The notes under the pieces are model-generated. The model searched no databases. It was not told the origin of the DNA and was given only the letters and a program-made list of their open reading frames with translations. A program made the translations under genes and the position numbers. A stretch of DNA of 64,000 nt from Streptomyces verrucosisporus (GTDB taxonomy: Bacteria; Actinomycetota; Actinomycetes; Streptomycetales; Streptomycetaceae), in assembly GCF_017114865.1 (NCBI RefSeq), contig NZ_JADEYH010000004.1, forward strand, positions 124,001 to 188,000, read 5' to 3'. Every line of letters begins with the position of its first letter. Position 1 is the stretch's first letter. This document shows positions 47,466-56,857 of the stretch, piece after piece.

Positions 47466-47795
47466 GGAGGACATCGGCGGCGAGCGGTCCCGTACTTCCC
47501 CCCGCATCGGCCGGAGGCGGCAGGGCTCGTCCGCCGCCGTGCCGCACGGCCTGCCGGAGCGCCGGCGGGCGGCCCGGGGACACCGCCTCGCCGCCCGGCG
47601 CCGCACACCGCCTGACACCACTCCCCCCTGTGCACCGCTCCCGGCCGTCCTCCCGACCGCCGGGAGCGGATCTGTGTTAGGTTGGACCACGTTGCAGTTT
47701 TGGTACCCATGAACTTTGTGCGCGCCTGACGGTTTGTGACCTTCGGGCGCCTTTGTTTTTCCGGCTCTTCCGGCGGGGTCTCATTGCGGCGACAC
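47466..47795. other. Non-coding region and upstream leader of the cold-shock gene
   Basis: 47466-47660 shows nothing recognisable. TAGGTT at 47679-47684 could be the -10 element of the csp promoter. The following leader has 5-bp GCGCC/GGCGC arms before a T-rich stretch ending in TTTGTTTTT near 47758, which may act as an attenuator. Confidence 0.45.
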
Positions 47796-47820
47796 GGAGA
47801 TCCGCACAGTGCGGATCTCC
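47796..47820 (+). promoter_or_regulatory. 5' leader stem-loop of the cold-shock gene
   Basis: An 11-bp perfect stem (GGAGATCCGCA / TGCGGATCTCC) with a CAG loop, ending 30 nt before the start codon and 16 nt before the GGAGG ribosome-binding site. Long structured leaders control cold-shock mRNAs in other bacteria; the same is likely here. Confidence 0.65.
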
Positions 47821-47850
47821 TGCTCTGCCCCTATCTGGAGGAGAAAAAGT

Positions 47851-48054
47851 ATGGCTACTGGCACCGTGAAGTGGTTCAACGCGGAAAAGGGTTTCGGTTT
47901 CATCCAGCAGGACGGCGGCGGCGCCGACGTCTTCGCGCACTACTCGAACATCGCCACCCAGGGCTTCCGCGAGCTCCACGAGGGCCAGAAGGTCACCTTC
48001 GATGTCACCCAGGGCCAGAAGGGCCCGCAGGCGGAGAACATCCTCCCCGCCTGA
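47851..48054 (+). CDS. Cold-shock protein, CspA family
   Basis: A 67-residue single cold-shock domain with the RNA-binding motifs [11 protein letters not shown] (RNP1) and DVFAHYSNI (RNP2). It binds single-stranded nucleic acid and keeps mRNA unfolded. GGAGG precedes the ATG, behind a structured ~165-nt leader. A DEAD-box helicase gene follows 270 bp downstream, the classical partner for RNA unwinding at low temperature. Confidence 0.97.
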   Translation: MATGTVKWFNAEKGFGFIQQDGGGADVFAHYSNIATQGFRELHEGQKVTFDVTQGQKGPQAENILPA

Positions 48055-48096
48055 TCCCGCCGCGTTCGGCGAACGCGACGCGCAGCACCACGAAAA

Positions 48097-48130
48097 GCCG
48101 GGGCCCGCACCACAGGGTGCGGGCCCCGGC
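48097..48130 (+). terminator. 15-bp stem-loop terminator of the cold-shock gene
   Basis: Arms 48097-48111 and 48116-48130 are exact reverse complements with a 4-nt loop ACAG, 43 nt after the csp stop. Confidence 0.9.
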
Positions 48131-48325
48131 TCGTGCCGCTTTCCGGCCCGCGGCCGCACCGCCACTGCGCCGCCCCGCCGTACGCCTCGCCGGCCCGTCC
48201 GGCGGGCTCTCTCCGCGCAGCAGCGCGATCCGCTCTTTCACCGGCTCGTTCCCGCGACTCTCCGCCCGCTCACGCGCTGCGGAGCCTCCCCGGCACGCGC
48301 CGCCCCGAGGAAGGCCACACCCCGC

Positions 48326-49876
48326 GTGAACCAGAATTCCGGAACCCGTTCCACCCGCTCCCCCCGTCCCGCCCGCCGCCGCCCCTCCCGCTCCCAGGCC
48401 CCCGCGCGGATCCCCTCGCAGAAGACGGCCCCCGGCCGCGGGAGCGCCCCGCGTCGGGAGGAGCCCATGGCGCCGGCCGGCACCCCCGGTCTGCCCCCGG
48501 CCGCCTCGTTCGGCGAGCTGGACATGCCCGCCCCGCTGCTGGAGGCCCTGGGCCGCGAGGGCGTCACCGCCCCGTTCCCGATCCAGGCGGCCACCCTGCC
48601 CGACTCGCTCGGCGGACGTGACGTCCTGGGCCGCGGCCAGACCGGCTCGGGCAAAACCCTCGCCTTCGGACTGGCCCTGCTCGCCCGCACCGCCGGACAG
48701 CGCGCCGAGCCGCGCCGCCCGCTGGCCCTGGTGCTCGTACCCACCCGGGAACTGGCCCAGCAGGTCACCGAGGCCCTCGCCCCGTACGCGAAGGCCGTAC
48801 GGCTGCGGACGGCCACGGTCGTGGGCGGTCTGTCCATCGGCCGCCAGGCCGCGGCTCTCAGGAACGGCGCCGAGGTGGTCGTCGCCACCCCCGGCCGGCT
48901 GAGGGACCTGGTCGAGCGCGGCGACTGCCGGCTGGACCAGGTGCGCACCACCGTGCTGGACGAGGCCGACCAGATGGCCGACATGGGCTTCCTCCCGCAG
49001 GTCACCGCCCTGCTGGACCAGGTGCGCCCGGACGGTCAGCGAATGCTGTTCTCCGCCACCCTGGACCGCGACGTGGACCGGCTGGTGCGGCGCTTCCTGT
49101 CCGACCCGGTGGTCCACTCCGTGGACCCCCCGGCCGGTGCCGTCACCACGATGGAGCACCACATCCTGCGGGTGAGCACCGACGACAAGAACGCCGTCGC
49201 CACGCGCATCGCCGCCCGCGACGGGCGCGTGATCATGTTCGTGCACACCAAGCGCGCCGTGGACCGACTGGTCAGAAGGCTGCTGGCCAGCGGCGTGCGG
49301 GCCGGCGCGCTGCACGGAGGCAAGTCCCAGAACCAGCGCAACCGCACGCTGGAGCAGTTCAAGGACGGGCAGGCCACGGTCCTGGTGGCCACCAACGTCG
49401 CCGCCCGCGGCATCCACGTCGACAACCTCGACCTGGTCGTCAACGTCGACCCGCCCGCCGACCACAAGGACTACCTGCACCGCGGCGGCCGTACCGCGCG
49501 GGCGGGCGAGTCCGGCAGCGTCGTGACCCTGGTCACCCCCGACCAGCGCCGCGAGGTCGACCGGATGGTGGCCGCCGCCGGTGTGTCGCCCCGGGTCACC
49601 CCGGTGCGCTCCACCGGTGAGGAACTCGTCCGGATCACCGGGGCGAAGGAGCCCTCCGGCGTCCCCGTGGTCCTCGCCGCGCCGCCCGCCGAGCGGCCCC
49701 AGCGGGCCCGGGGCGGCGGTTCCTCCGGCAGGAGCGGCGCGTCCGGCCGGGGAGGCTCCTCCGGCCGGGGCAGTGCGTCCGGCCGGGGCGGTGCGTCCGG
49801 CGCCTCCCGCGGGCGCCGTGGGCGCCCGGCACGGGGGCGGCGTACTCCGGGTGCGGCGAGCAGCGCCTCCTCCTGA
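48326..49876 (+). CDS. DEAD-box ATP-dependent RNA helicase
   Basis: A 516-residue helicase with all core motifs: Q motif ...FPIQAATLP, GRGQTGSGKTLA (I), PTRELAQQ (Ia), TPGRL (Ib), DEAD (as LDEADQMADMGF), SATL (III), FVHTKRAVDRL, ATNVAARGIHVDN and [13 protein letters not shown] (VI). A basic, Ser/Arg/Pro-rich N-terminus (~50 residues) and a C-terminal RGG/SG-rich tail would bind RNA. The GTG at 48326 has GAGGAAGG upstream and includes the basic N-terminus; ATG 48468 would be the shorter alternative. It may act with the upstream cold-shock protein. Confidence 0.93.
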   Translation: MNQNSGTRSTRSPRPARRRPSRSQAPARIPSQKTAPGRGSAPRREEPMAPAGTPGLPPAASFGELDMPAPLLEALGREGVTAPFPIQAATLPDSLGGRDVLGRGQTGSGKTLAFGLALLARTAGQRAEPRRPLALVLVPTRELAQQVTEALAPYAKAVRLRTATVVGGLSIGRQAAALRNGAEVVVATPGRLRDLVERGDCRLDQVRTTVLDEADQMADMGFLPQVTALLDQVRPDGQRMLFSATLDRDVDRLVRRFLSDPVVHSVDPPAGAVTTMEHHILRVSTDDKNAVATRIAARDGRVIMFVHTKRAVDRLVRRLLASGVRAGALHGGKSQNQRNRTLEQFKDGQATVLVATNVAARGIHVDNLDLVVNVDPPADHKDYLHRGGRTARAGESGSVVTLVTPDQRREVDRMVAAAGVSPRVTPVRSTGEELVRITGAKEPSGVPVVLAAPPAERPQRARGGGSSGRSGASGRGGSSGRGSASGRGGASGASRGRRGRPARGRRTPGAASSASS

Positions 49877-49932
49877 AGCGCTCCCGGACTCCGGGGCACC
49901 CGGTCGGCCGTACGGGCGGGGCCGCAGTGCAT

Positions 49933-49972
49933 GCCGTGTGGGCCGCCGGGGTACCCCGGCGGCCCACACGGC
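49933..49972 (+). terminator. 19-bp stem-loop terminator of the helicase gene
   Basis: Arms 49933-49951 and 49954-49972 are exact reverse complements with a TA centre, 57 nt after the helicase stop and 53 nt before the DUF2795 gene. Confidence 0.9.
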
Positions 49973-50024
49973 GCCCGGCCCGCAGAGCCGGTGGAGCCCG
50001 TACACCCCCGTACAGGAGGATCCG

Positions 50025-50222
50025 ATGGCGAAGATCAGCGACCCGATCGAGCTGCAGAAGGCCCTGGGCGGCGTGGACTATCCCGCCGACCGCGAGTCCC
50101 TGGTGAGGAACGCCAAGGACAAGGGCGCCGAGAAGGAGGTCGTCGAGGAGCTCTCCTCGCTGAAGAAGGACCGTTTCGACGGGCCGGACGACGTCAGCAA
50201 GGCCGTCTTCGGCAAGGGCTGA
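50025..50222 (+). CDS. DUF2795 domain protein
   Basis: A 65-residue protein, one DUF2795 domain: DPIELQKALGGVDYPADRESLVRNAKDKGA and LSSLKKDRFDGPDDVSKAVFGKG. Such small helical proteins are common in actinomycetes and of unknown function. AGGAGG precedes the ATG. Confidence 0.88.
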   Translation: MAKISDPIELQKALGGVDYPADRESLVRNAKDKGAEKEVVEELSSLKKDRFDGPDDVSKAVFGKG

Positions 50223-50310
50223 GCCTCCGCCCGTACGACGCCCCCCGGGGCGTGTGCGGGCCGTTCGCGGGGCGGCCCGGCGGCGGACAGCGCTATTTGT
50301 CAGACAGGGC

Positions 50311-50517
50311 CTAGGCCCGCCCGCCCTCGCCCTTCTCGCCGGTGAGGTCCTCGCGGTCCACACCGGCCTCGTTCATGGCGTCCTCGAGCTGCCGCCCGAC
50401 GTTCCCGCGGTCCTTGTTGGCCTCCTCGGCCCGGCGGGCGGACTCCTGGCCCTGCTCGTCGAAGACGACCTGGTCGGTCTTCTCGGTCTTCGGCCGGTTC
50501 TCCTCGGGGGTGGTCAT
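50311..50517 (-). CDS. Small charged hypothetical protein
   Basis: A 68-residue protein rich in Glu, Asp, Lys and Gln with no hydrophobic core: MTTPEENRPKTEKTDQVVF then ANKDRGNVGRQLEDAMNEAG and a Gly-rich end. A similar short protein family appears common in streptomycetes. It is likely unstructured; function unknown. ATG with GGAGG upstream on the minus strand. Confidence 0.65.
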   Translation of the reverse strand: MTTPEENRPKTEKTDQVVFDEQGQESARRAEEANKDRGNVGRQLEDAMNEAGVDREDLTGEKGEGGRA

Positions 50518-50674
50518 GACGGCCTCCTCGGCTCCGTGGCGTACGCGGTCGTCCGCGACCGCCGTCGATCTCCTGTGCAGGAGGACGCCGTACCCGTTCA
50601 GGAGCGCCGCATGCGCCTCCGCGTCCTCGTCCGCCGTCTCCGCGCGGCTCGCGCCCGCCGGTGCCCGCGGCGGT

Positions 50675-50970
50675 TCAGGCGGGGACCGTGCGGTCGCCGT
50701 GCTTGAAGACCTGGCGGTCGTGCCACTTCACGAAGACGGGGTCGACCGGCGGCAGTCCGGGGCGGGGCCCGGCCAGCGGGGCGCCGTCGAGCGCCCCGAC
50801 GGCGCGGCCCTCCGGGCCGCCGGCGGTGTAGCGGGGGGAGACGCGGATGCGCAGGTCCAAGGTGAGGCCGAGCGCCCCCAGGTCGAACAGCGCGTGGTGC
50901 AGGGTGCACAGCGCCAGCCCGTTGGACGACTCGTCCGGGCCGGGCCGCGCCGGGGAACGCGTGGACGGGC
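50675..50970 (-). pseudogene. HNH endonuclease C-terminal remnant
   Basis: The minus-strand frame reads SPARPGPDESSNGLALCTLHHALFDLG, then DLRIRVSPRYTAGG and VKWHDRQVFKHG, the C-terminal part of the HNH restriction-type endonucleases common in Streptomyces (NGLALC-x-LHH is the second half of the HNH site). The first half of the HNH motif and the N-terminal part are missing; the frame has no plausible start and begins 12 bp from the DUF1330 stop. I read it as a truncated relic. A TTG at 50860 would give only 61 residues. Confidence 0.7.
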
Positions 50971-50981
50971 CCGGCCGCTCG

Positions 50982-51377
50982 TCAGTCCTTTTCGGTGGAG
51001 GAGCCGCCGCGGGAGGTCCACGGGACGGTCGGCTGGAGGACGGCCTCGGTCAGCGCGCGGGTGCGCAGGACGGTGACCTCCTGGTACTCGGGGTCGGCGA
51101 CCATGCGGCAGAACGCCTCCCGGCTGGGGTAGCGGACGAGCAGCACCGCGTCCCAGGCCTGCCCGTCCTCGGCGACCAGAGCCGTGGCGCCGTCGCCGGC
51201 GTAGAGCACCTCGGCGCCGTAGCGCTCCAGGAAGCGGTCCGCCAGGTGCCGCGCGTACTCCTCGTACGAGGCCCGGCCGTCCGGGGCGAAGCGCAGCAGG
51301 TTGAGCATGACGACCGGGCCGCCGGGGTCCTCGGCCAGCATGCGCTTGAGGTCGGCTCCCGTGGGGTCGATGGCCAT
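50982..51377 (-). CDS. DUF1330 domain protein
   Basis: A 131-residue protein with the dimeric alpha-beta barrel DUF1330 pattern: PVVMLNLLRFAPDG near the N-terminus, YEEYARHL, and VLLVRYPSREAFCRMVADPEYQEV. Family members are small cytoplasmic proteins of unknown function. The 3' neighbour on the strand is a degraded HNH gene. An 8-bp tandem array lies just upstream of the start. Confidence 0.9.
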   Translation of the reverse strand: MAIDPTGADLKRMLAEDPGGPVVMLNLLRFAPDGRASYEEYARHLADRFLERYGAEVLYAGDGATALVAEDGQAWDAVLLVRYPSREAFCRMVADPEYQEVTVLRTRALTEAVLQPTVPWTSRGGSSTEKD

Positions 51378-51392
51378 GGGGGTCTCCTTGCC

Positions 51393-51432
51393 GCCGTGTC
51401 GGCGTGTCGGTGTGCCGGTGTGCCGGTGTGCC
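51393..51432. repeat. 8-bp tandem array (five units)
   Basis: Five adjacent 8-bp units: GCCGTGTC, GGCGTGTC and three of GGTGTGCC, just 16 bp upstream of the DUF1330 start. Slippage could change spacing of its promoter. Confidence 0.8.
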
Positions 51433-51646
51433 GGTGCACTGCCGGCGGGGTCGGCAGGAGCTTAGACGTCCCGCCGCTCGTTGCATACCGTCTGGTCGGT
51501 CCGCATCGGGCAGTGCGGTTCACCGGTACGGGCGAGCCTGTACCGGACGCCGGGGGGTAGGCCCCTGTGCGCACCGAGGCGGACGGGTCCCCGTCTCCGT
51601 CCCCCACCCCTCCCCACCCCATCCCCAGGCGGCAGGAGAAACGCCC

Positions 51647-51946
51647 TTGTCCTCCACACTGTCCCCCAGACCGTCTCCCGGGCCGTCCTTCGGCCCGTCC
51701 CCCCGCACGACCCGGCGCGGCTTCCTGGGCCTGACCGGCGCCGCCGCGGCGGCCGCGGCCGGTGCGGCGGCGCTTCCGCCCCTGGGCGCCTTCGGCGCCG
51801 GCGCCGCGGCCGGCGAGTACAGCCTCCCGGCGGTCACCCACCCCTACCACCCGGCCGCCATCTACCCCGGGGACGCCGACGACGACGCCCCCGGCGAGCC
51901 CCTCAACGCCGGGGTGGAGTGCTGCCGGGAGGGGGTGGACGCCTGA
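51647..51946 (+). CDS. Tat-signal miniprotein
   Basis: A 99-residue protein. TTG 51647 is chosen because GGAG lies 9 nt upstream. The N-terminus has a twin-arginine motif TTRRGFLGLTG followed by an Ala-rich h-region to ~residue 55, then a short mature part of ~45 residues ending in CCREGVDA. It has no recognisable domain. Its stop overlaps the amidase ATG by one base (TGATG), so the two are coupled. It may be an exported companion of the amidase, or the detached signal part of a once fused enzyme. Confidence 0.65.
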   Translation: MSSTLSPRPSPGPSFGPSPRTTRRGFLGLTGAAAAAAAGAAALPPLGAFGAGAAAGEYSLPAVTHPYHPAAIYPGDADDDAPGEPLNAGVECCREGVDA

Positions 51947-52683
51947 TGGCCGTCTTCGTCCCCCGCTCGGAGTGGGGCGCCCGGGCCCCCACCAACCGGC
52001 CCTCCCACATCACACCGGGCAACGGCGGCACCACCGTCCACCACGTCGGCGGCACGCCCGTCGCCCGCTCCGACCACGGCGAGTGCGCCGGCCAGGTGCG
52101 CGGCATCCAGAGCCACCACATGGACGGCAACGGCTGGGCCGACATCGCCTACACCTATCTGGTGTGCGTCCACGGCCGCGTCTACGAAGGGCGCGGGCCG
52201 TGGGTGCGGACCGCCGCCAACGGCACCGACTCCGGCAACCGGGACTGGTACGCGGTCTGCGCGCTCACCGGCGGCTCCTCCTCCGGCTACGACACCGTCA
52301 CCGAGGAACTCCTGGACGCCTTCCGCTGGTCGATCGCCAATCTGCGCGACATCGGCGGCGCGGGCCGCGGGATCAACCGGCACGGCGACCATCTGCCGAC
52401 GTCCTGTCCCGGCCTGCTCTCCTCCCATGTGCGCGACGGCTCGCTGGAGCCCGCCTCCGGCCCCCCTGCCTGGCCCGGCGTCCACCTCAGCCATCCGCCG
52501 GCCACCGAGCACCCCGCCGTGGGGCTGTGGCAGCGGCGGATGCGCGAGCTCGGCTGGTCCCCCGGCACGGACGGGCGGTACGACGCGCGTTCCAAGGAGG
52601 TGTGCGAGCGCTTCCAGGCGCGGCACGGCCTGACGGTCGACGGCGTCGTCGGCCCCAGGACCTGGGAGGCGTGCTTCGGCTGA
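51946..52683 (+). CDS. N-acetylmuramoyl-L-alanine amidase with peptidoglycan-binding domain
   Basis: A 245-residue protein. Residues ~5-160 form an Amidase_2/PGRP domain: FVPRSEWGARAP, zinc ligand in TTVHHVGG, and NRHGDHLPTSCPG with the second His and the Cys ligand. The C-terminal ~70 residues form a PG_binding_1 domain (VGLWQRRMRELGW, DGVVGPRTWEACFG). It cuts the amide bond between N-acetylmuramic acid and L-Ala. No signal peptide is present in this frame, while the coupled upstream miniprotein has one. Confidence 0.9.
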   Translation: MAVFVPRSEWGARAPTNRPSHITPGNGGTTVHHVGGTPVARSDHGECAGQVRGIQSHHMDGNGWADIAYTYLVCVHGRVYEGRGPWVRTAANGTDSGNRDWYAVCALTGGSSSGYDTVTEELLDAFRWSIANLRDIGGAGRGINRHGDHLPTSCPGLLSSHVRDGSLEPASGPPAWPGVHLSHPPATEHPAVGLWQRRMRELGWSPGTDGRYDARSKEVCERFQARHGLTVDGVVGPRTWEACFG

Positions 52684-52890
52684 CGCCCCGCCGGCCGCGG
52701 GCCCTCCCCGGTCGCCGGCCCGCTTCGGGCCCCCCGGGCGGGGCCGGGTGGCCCGTTCGGCCCTGGGCCCGGGGCAGGAGTCGGCTGAAGGCTTGCGGGC
52801 AGCGTGTTCCACGGGGGCGCGGAACCCCGCGCCCCCGCCGGCCTCGCACGGCCGGCCGGACACGTACACGCGCACGCGCGCCGGGCCCCG

Positions 52891-52920
52891 GCGCGGGACG
52901 GCGCGGGACGGCGCGGGACG
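52891..52920. repeat. Three tandem 10-bp repeats GCGCGGGACG
   Basis: Three perfect decamers directly before the AGGGAGGAAA ribosome-binding site of the dehydrogenase at 52933. Confidence 0.85.
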
Positions 52921-52932
52921 AGGGAGGAAACG

Positions 52933-53982
52933 GTGGAGCGGACGGCACAGGGCACGGCCGGGAGGGCGAAGGAGGCGGTGGACGTCGTCGCCTACGGCGT
53001 CGTCGCCGACGAACGGCCCCTGCTGGAGAAGGCGTTCGACGGGCGGCACCGCCTGCGCTGCCTGGACCTGGTCCTGGACCGGGACACCGCCGCCACGGCC
53101 GCCGGGTGCGCCGTGGTGTGCAGCAGCGTCAACGACGTGCTGGACGAGGAGGTGCTGACCGCTCTGGCCGGCGGCGGCACCAGGCTGGTCACCCAGCGCG
53201 CCACCGGCTACAACAACATCGACCTGGACGCCGCCCGGAGGCTGGGCCTGTCGGTGGCGCGGGTGTCGCACTACTCCCCGCACTCGGTGGCCGAGTTCGC
53301 CTGGGCGCTGGCCCTTGCGGTCAACCGCCGGGTGCCCCGCGCGGTGGTCCGCACCCGCGACTTCGACTTCCGGCTCAACGGCCTGATGGGGCGCGACTTC
53401 CACGGGCGCACCGCCGGGATCCTGGGCACCGGGAAGATCGGTGCGGCCTTCGCCCGTATCGCCGCGGGCTTCGGCATGCGCCTGCTCGGCTCCGACATCG
53501 CGGAGAACCCCGAGTGCCTGGCCCTGGGCATGGAGTACGTCGACCGCGACCGGCTGTTCACCGAGTCCGACCTGATCAGTCTTCACCTGCCGCTGCTGCC
53601 CGACACCTACCACGTGGTCGACGGCGACGCCCTGCGCAGGATGAAGGACGACGCGATCCTGATCAACACCAGCCGGGGCGGTCTGATGGACGCCCACGCC
53701 CTGGTGGAGACCCTGCGCGAGGGCCGCCTGGACGGGGTGGGGCTGGACGTTTACGAGGAGGAGGCCGGGGTCTTCTTCTTCGACCGCTCGCTGGACGTGG
53801 TGACCGACGACACCCTCGCCCGGCTGATGACCTTCCGCAACGTCCTGGTCAGCTCCCACCAGGCGTACTTCACCCACGACGCGGTGGAGCAGATCGTCCG
53901 GGCCACCGCCGCCAACGTCGAGGACCACCTGGCCGGGCGCCCGGGCGAGAACGTCCTCGTCCCCCCACCCGCCCCGCGCTGA
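52933..53982 (+). CDS. D-2-hydroxyacid dehydrogenase (fermentative D-lactate type)
   Basis: A 349-residue NAD-dependent dehydrogenase: RATGYNNIDLDAA, VSHYSPHSVAEFAW, the NAD site GILGTGKIGAAFARIAAGFG, catalytic Arg in LINTSRGGL, Glu in GLDVYEEEAG and His in SSHQAYFT. The length and the DVYEEEAGVFFFDRS segment match LdhA-type D-lactate dehydrogenases. It starts with GTG behind a strong GGAGG. A fermentative lactate role would fit the redox/dormancy genes downstream. Confidence 0.92.
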   Translation: MERTAQGTAGRAKEAVDVVAYGVVADERPLLEKAFDGRHRLRCLDLVLDRDTAATAAGCAVVCSSVNDVLDEEVLTALAGGGTRLVTQRATGYNNIDLDAARRLGLSVARVSHYSPHSVAEFAWALALAVNRRVPRAVVRTRDFDFRLNGLMGRDFHGRTAGILGTGKIGAAFARIAAGFGMRLLGSDIAENPECLALGMEYVDRDRLFTESDLISLHLPLLPDTYHVVDGDALRRMKDDAILINTSRGGLMDAHALVETLREGRLDGVGLDVYEEEAGVFFFDRSLDVVTDDTLARLMTFRNVLVSSHQAYFTHDAVEQIVRATAANVEDHLAGRPGENVLVPPPAPR

Positions 53983-54057
53983 CCGGGCTCCGGCCCGGTC
54001 CGGCCCGGTCCGGCCGCCGTGCCCCGGTGGGCGCGGCGGCCGTACGCGCGTGAGGCC

Positions 54058-56775
54058 TCAGGCCCGCGGCGGCCCGCCGGAGACGGGAAGACCGACGGCA
54101 CCGGGGGAGGCGGCCTCCCCTCTCCCGGTGCCGCGCGTGAAGCGGCTCTCGAACCGGGCGGCGGCGAACCCGGCCGCGCCGACGGCCGCGACGGCCGCCA
54201 GGGCGGACGCGTCCAGCGGCTCGGTGCGGAGCAGCCCCTCCAGGAAGGGCACCGTGACGGTGGCCGCGCCCAGCACCACCGCGGCCAGCACCGCCGTCGG
54301 CAGGAAGGGGTTCTCACGCGTCAGCAGCCGCTCCCGCAGCCCCAGCACGACGCCGAGCTGGGCCGCCAGCAGGGCCAGGAACAGTGTGGTCTGCCACGGC
54401 CGGCCGGTCTCGCGCGCCCACAGCGTCGCCGCCAGGGAGACGGCCGTCACCAGCGCGGCCAGCCGCAGGATCCGCAGCCACAGCCCTTCGCCGAGCACAT
54501 GCCGGCCGGGGGGCCGCGGCGGGCGGTGCATGGCGTCGGCGGAGACCGGTTCGGCCCCCATGGCCACGCCCGTCAGGCCGTGGGTGAGCAGGTTGATCCA
54601 CAGGATCTGGCCCGCCCGCAGCGGCACCGTCAGACCGAGGAAGGGTCCGGTGAGCATCACCAGGATCTCCGCCGCTCCCCCGGCCATGCCGTAGAGCAGG
54701 AAGCGGCGGATGTTGTCGTAGACCCGCCGGCCCTCCTCCACCGCCGCGACCACCGTGCGCAGCTCGTCGTCGGCGAGCACCAGGTCGGCGGCCTGCCGGG
54801 CGACCTCGGTGCCCCGCCGTCCCATCGCCACCCCGATGTCGGCCTGCCGCAGCGCCGGGCCGTCGTTGACTCCGTCGCCGGTCATGGCGGTGACCGCGCC
54901 GCGTGCCCGCCAGGCCTGGACGATGTCCACCTTCTGCTGCGGGTCGGTGCGGGCGAACACCCGGACCGTGGACGGGTCGGCGACCTGTCCGGCGGCCAGC
55001 GCGCGACCGGTGACCACCTCGGGCGGCTCGGTGGGCGCGGCCCCGTCGGTTCCGGTCGGGCCCGGGCCGCGGTCGAGGATGCCGAGCCGGGCGGCGATCG
55101 CGCGGGCGGTGGCCGGGTGGTCCCCGGTGATCACCACCGGGGTGATGCCCGCCTCCCGGCAGGCTGCGACGGTGGCCCCGGCCACCTCCTTGGGCGGATC
55201 GCTCAGCGCCGCCAGCCCCAGCAGCCGCAGCCCGCTCTCGGCCTCCTCCCAGCGGCCGGGTTCCCCGTCGAGCGGGCCGGACGCCACGGCCAGGACGCGG
55301 TAGCCCTCCGCCGACAGCGCGGCGGCCTCGCGGTGGGCGCGCTCCAGCCGCAGGGGCGTCTCGTCCAGGAGCGAGCCGTTCAGGACCGCCTCGGGGGCGC
55401 CCTTGAGGCACACCAGGCGCCCGCCGGAGGGCTCCCGGTGAACGGTGGTCATGCGCTTGCGCAGGCTGTCGAAGGGCACCTCGCCGATCCGGGGGCGGGC
55501 GCGCAGCACCCCGTCGCGGTCCAGGCCGGCCTTGGCGGCCGCGGCCAGCAGCGCCGCCTCGGTGGGATCCCCGAGCGCACTCCAGCGCTCCTCGCCCTCG
55601 TGCGGGGGGCGCAGCGCGGCGTCATTGCACAGCACGGCGGCGGTCAGCAGGGCCCGTACGGCCTGTGCCGTCGCGGGGGCGGGCCGCCCGTCCGCGTCCT
55701 CGCCGCTGCCACCGCCACCGCTGCCACCGCCGTCGGACAGCATCTCGCCGGCCGGCTCGTAGCCGCCGCCGGTGAGGCGGACGGTGCCCCGGGGCGTCCA
55801 CACCCGCTCCACGACCATGCGCCCCTCGGTGAGGGTGCCGGTCTTGTCGGTGGCCAGCACGGTGACCGAGCCGAGGGTCTCCACCGCGGGCAGCCGCCGC
55901 ACCAGCGCGTTGCGGGCTGCCATCCGCCGGGCGCCGAGGGCCAGGGCGAGGGTGACGACGGCGGGCAGCGACTCGGGGACGGCGGCCACGGCCAGGCTGA
56001 TCGCGGTGACGGCCATCGTCTCCAGCGACTGGCCGCGGGCCAGGCCCAGCAGCAGCACCAGCAGGCACAGGGCCACCGTGACCGCGGCGAGCACCCGGCC
56101 CAGGCCGGCCAGGCGGCGCTGGAGCGGGGTGGGGTCGCGGCGGGGACGCAGCAGGGCGGCGATGCGGCCCAGCGCGCTGTCCGCTCCGGTGGCGGTGACG
56201 GTTGCCACCGCCCGGCCGCGTACGACGACGGTGCCCGCCCGCAGGGCGCCGGCCTCCGGCCCGCCGGCCCGGGCGTCCTTGTCCACGGGCACGGACTCGC
56301 CGGTCAGCGCGGACTCGTCCACCGTCAGCGCCCAGGAGCGCAGCAGCCGCGCGTCCGCCGGGACGATGTCGCCCTCGCCGAGCAGGAGTACGTCGCCGGT
56401 CACCACCTCGGCCGAGGGCACCTCCCGTTCGGTGCCGCCGCGCACCACCCGGGCCACGGGGGCGGACATGGCGGTCAGCGCCGCGACGGCGTTGTCGGCG
56501 CGCACCTCCTGGGCCACGCCGACGCCCGTGTTGGCGACGATCACCAGGGCGATGACGGCGGTGTCGCCGTGGTCCCCGGTCAGCAGCGTCAGCGCCACCG
56601 CGCCGAGCAGGACCAGGATCAGCGGGTCGCGCAGCTGTGCGGCCACCCGCGCCCGCAGCGGTGTGCCCGGGGACCGTCCCACCTCGTTGCGGCCCCCTTC
56701 CGCCAGCCGCCGGGCGGCCTCCTCCTCGGTGAGGCCGTCCGGTCGCGCGGCGGGAGGGGCGGGCGGGTCCTGCAT
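54058..56775 (-). CDS. P-type cation-transporting ATPase
   Basis: A 905-residue P2-type ATPase. Order: N-terminal cation ATPase domain ([17 protein letters not shown]), actuator TGES ([11 protein letters not shown]), TM pair with [13 protein letters not shown], phosphorylation [48 protein letters not shown] and six C-terminal TM helices. The pattern resembles PMR1/CtpF-type Ca2+/Mn2+-like pumps; the cation is not certain. In mycobacteria CtpF belongs to the DosR regulon, which fits its place next to stress proteins. Monocistronic; separated from the operon upstream by a stem-loop. Confidence 0.92.
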   Translation of the reverse strand: MQDPPAPPAARPDGLTEEEAARRLAEGGRNEVGRSPGTPLRARVAAQLRDPLILVLLGAVALTLLTGDHGDTAVIALVIVANTGVGVAQEVRADNAVAALTAMSAPVARVVRGGTEREVPSAEVVTGDVLLLGEGDIVPADARLLRSWALTVDESALTGESVPVDKDARAGGPEAGALRAGTVVVRGRAVATVTATGADSALGRIAALLRPRRDPTPLQRRLAGLGRVLAAVTVALCLLVLLLGLARGQSLETMAVTAISLAVAAVPESLPAVVTLALALGARRMAARNALVRRLPAVETLGSVTVLATDKTGTLTEGRMVVERVWTPRGTVRLTGGGYEPAGEMLSDGGGSGGGGSGEDADGRPAPATAQAVRALLTAAVLCNDAALRPPHEGEERWSALGDPTEAALLAAAAKAGLDRDGVLRARPRIGEVPFDSLRKRMTTVHREPSGGRLVCLKGAPEAVLNGSLLDETPLRLERAHREAAALSAEGYRVLAVASGPLDGEPGRWEEAESGLRLLGLAALSDPPKEVAGATVAACREAGITPVVITGDHPATARAIAARLGILDRGPGPTGTDGAAPTEPPEVVTGRALAAGQVADPSTVRVFARTDPQQKVDIVQAWRARGAVTAMTGDGVNDGPALRQADIGVAMGRRGTEVARQAADLVLADDELRTVVAAVEEGRRVYDNIRRFLLYGMAGGAAEILVMLTGPFLGLTVPLRAGQILWINLLTHGLTGVAMGAEPVSADAMHRPPRPPGRHVLGEGLWLRILRLAALVTAVSLAATLWARETGRPWQTTLFLALLAAQLGVVLGLRERLLTRENPFLPTAVLAAVVLGAATVTVPFLEGLLRTEPLDASALAAVAAVGAAGFAAARFESRFTRGTGRGEAASPGAVGLPVSGGPPRA

Positions 56776-56806
56776 GGTCTGCTCCGGTTCGTCACGGCGG
56801 ATGCCC

Positions 56807-56837
56807 GGCGGACCGCGCGGGTCCCGCGCGGTCCGCC
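56807..56837 (-). terminator. 15-bp stem-loop between membrane-protein operon and P-type ATPase
   Basis: Arms 56807-56821 and 56823-56837 are exact reverse complements around a single central base. Reading leftwards it comes directly after the stop of the gene at 56858. Confidence 0.75.
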
Positions 56838-56857
56838 CGATCAGGAGTCCGGCCCGA

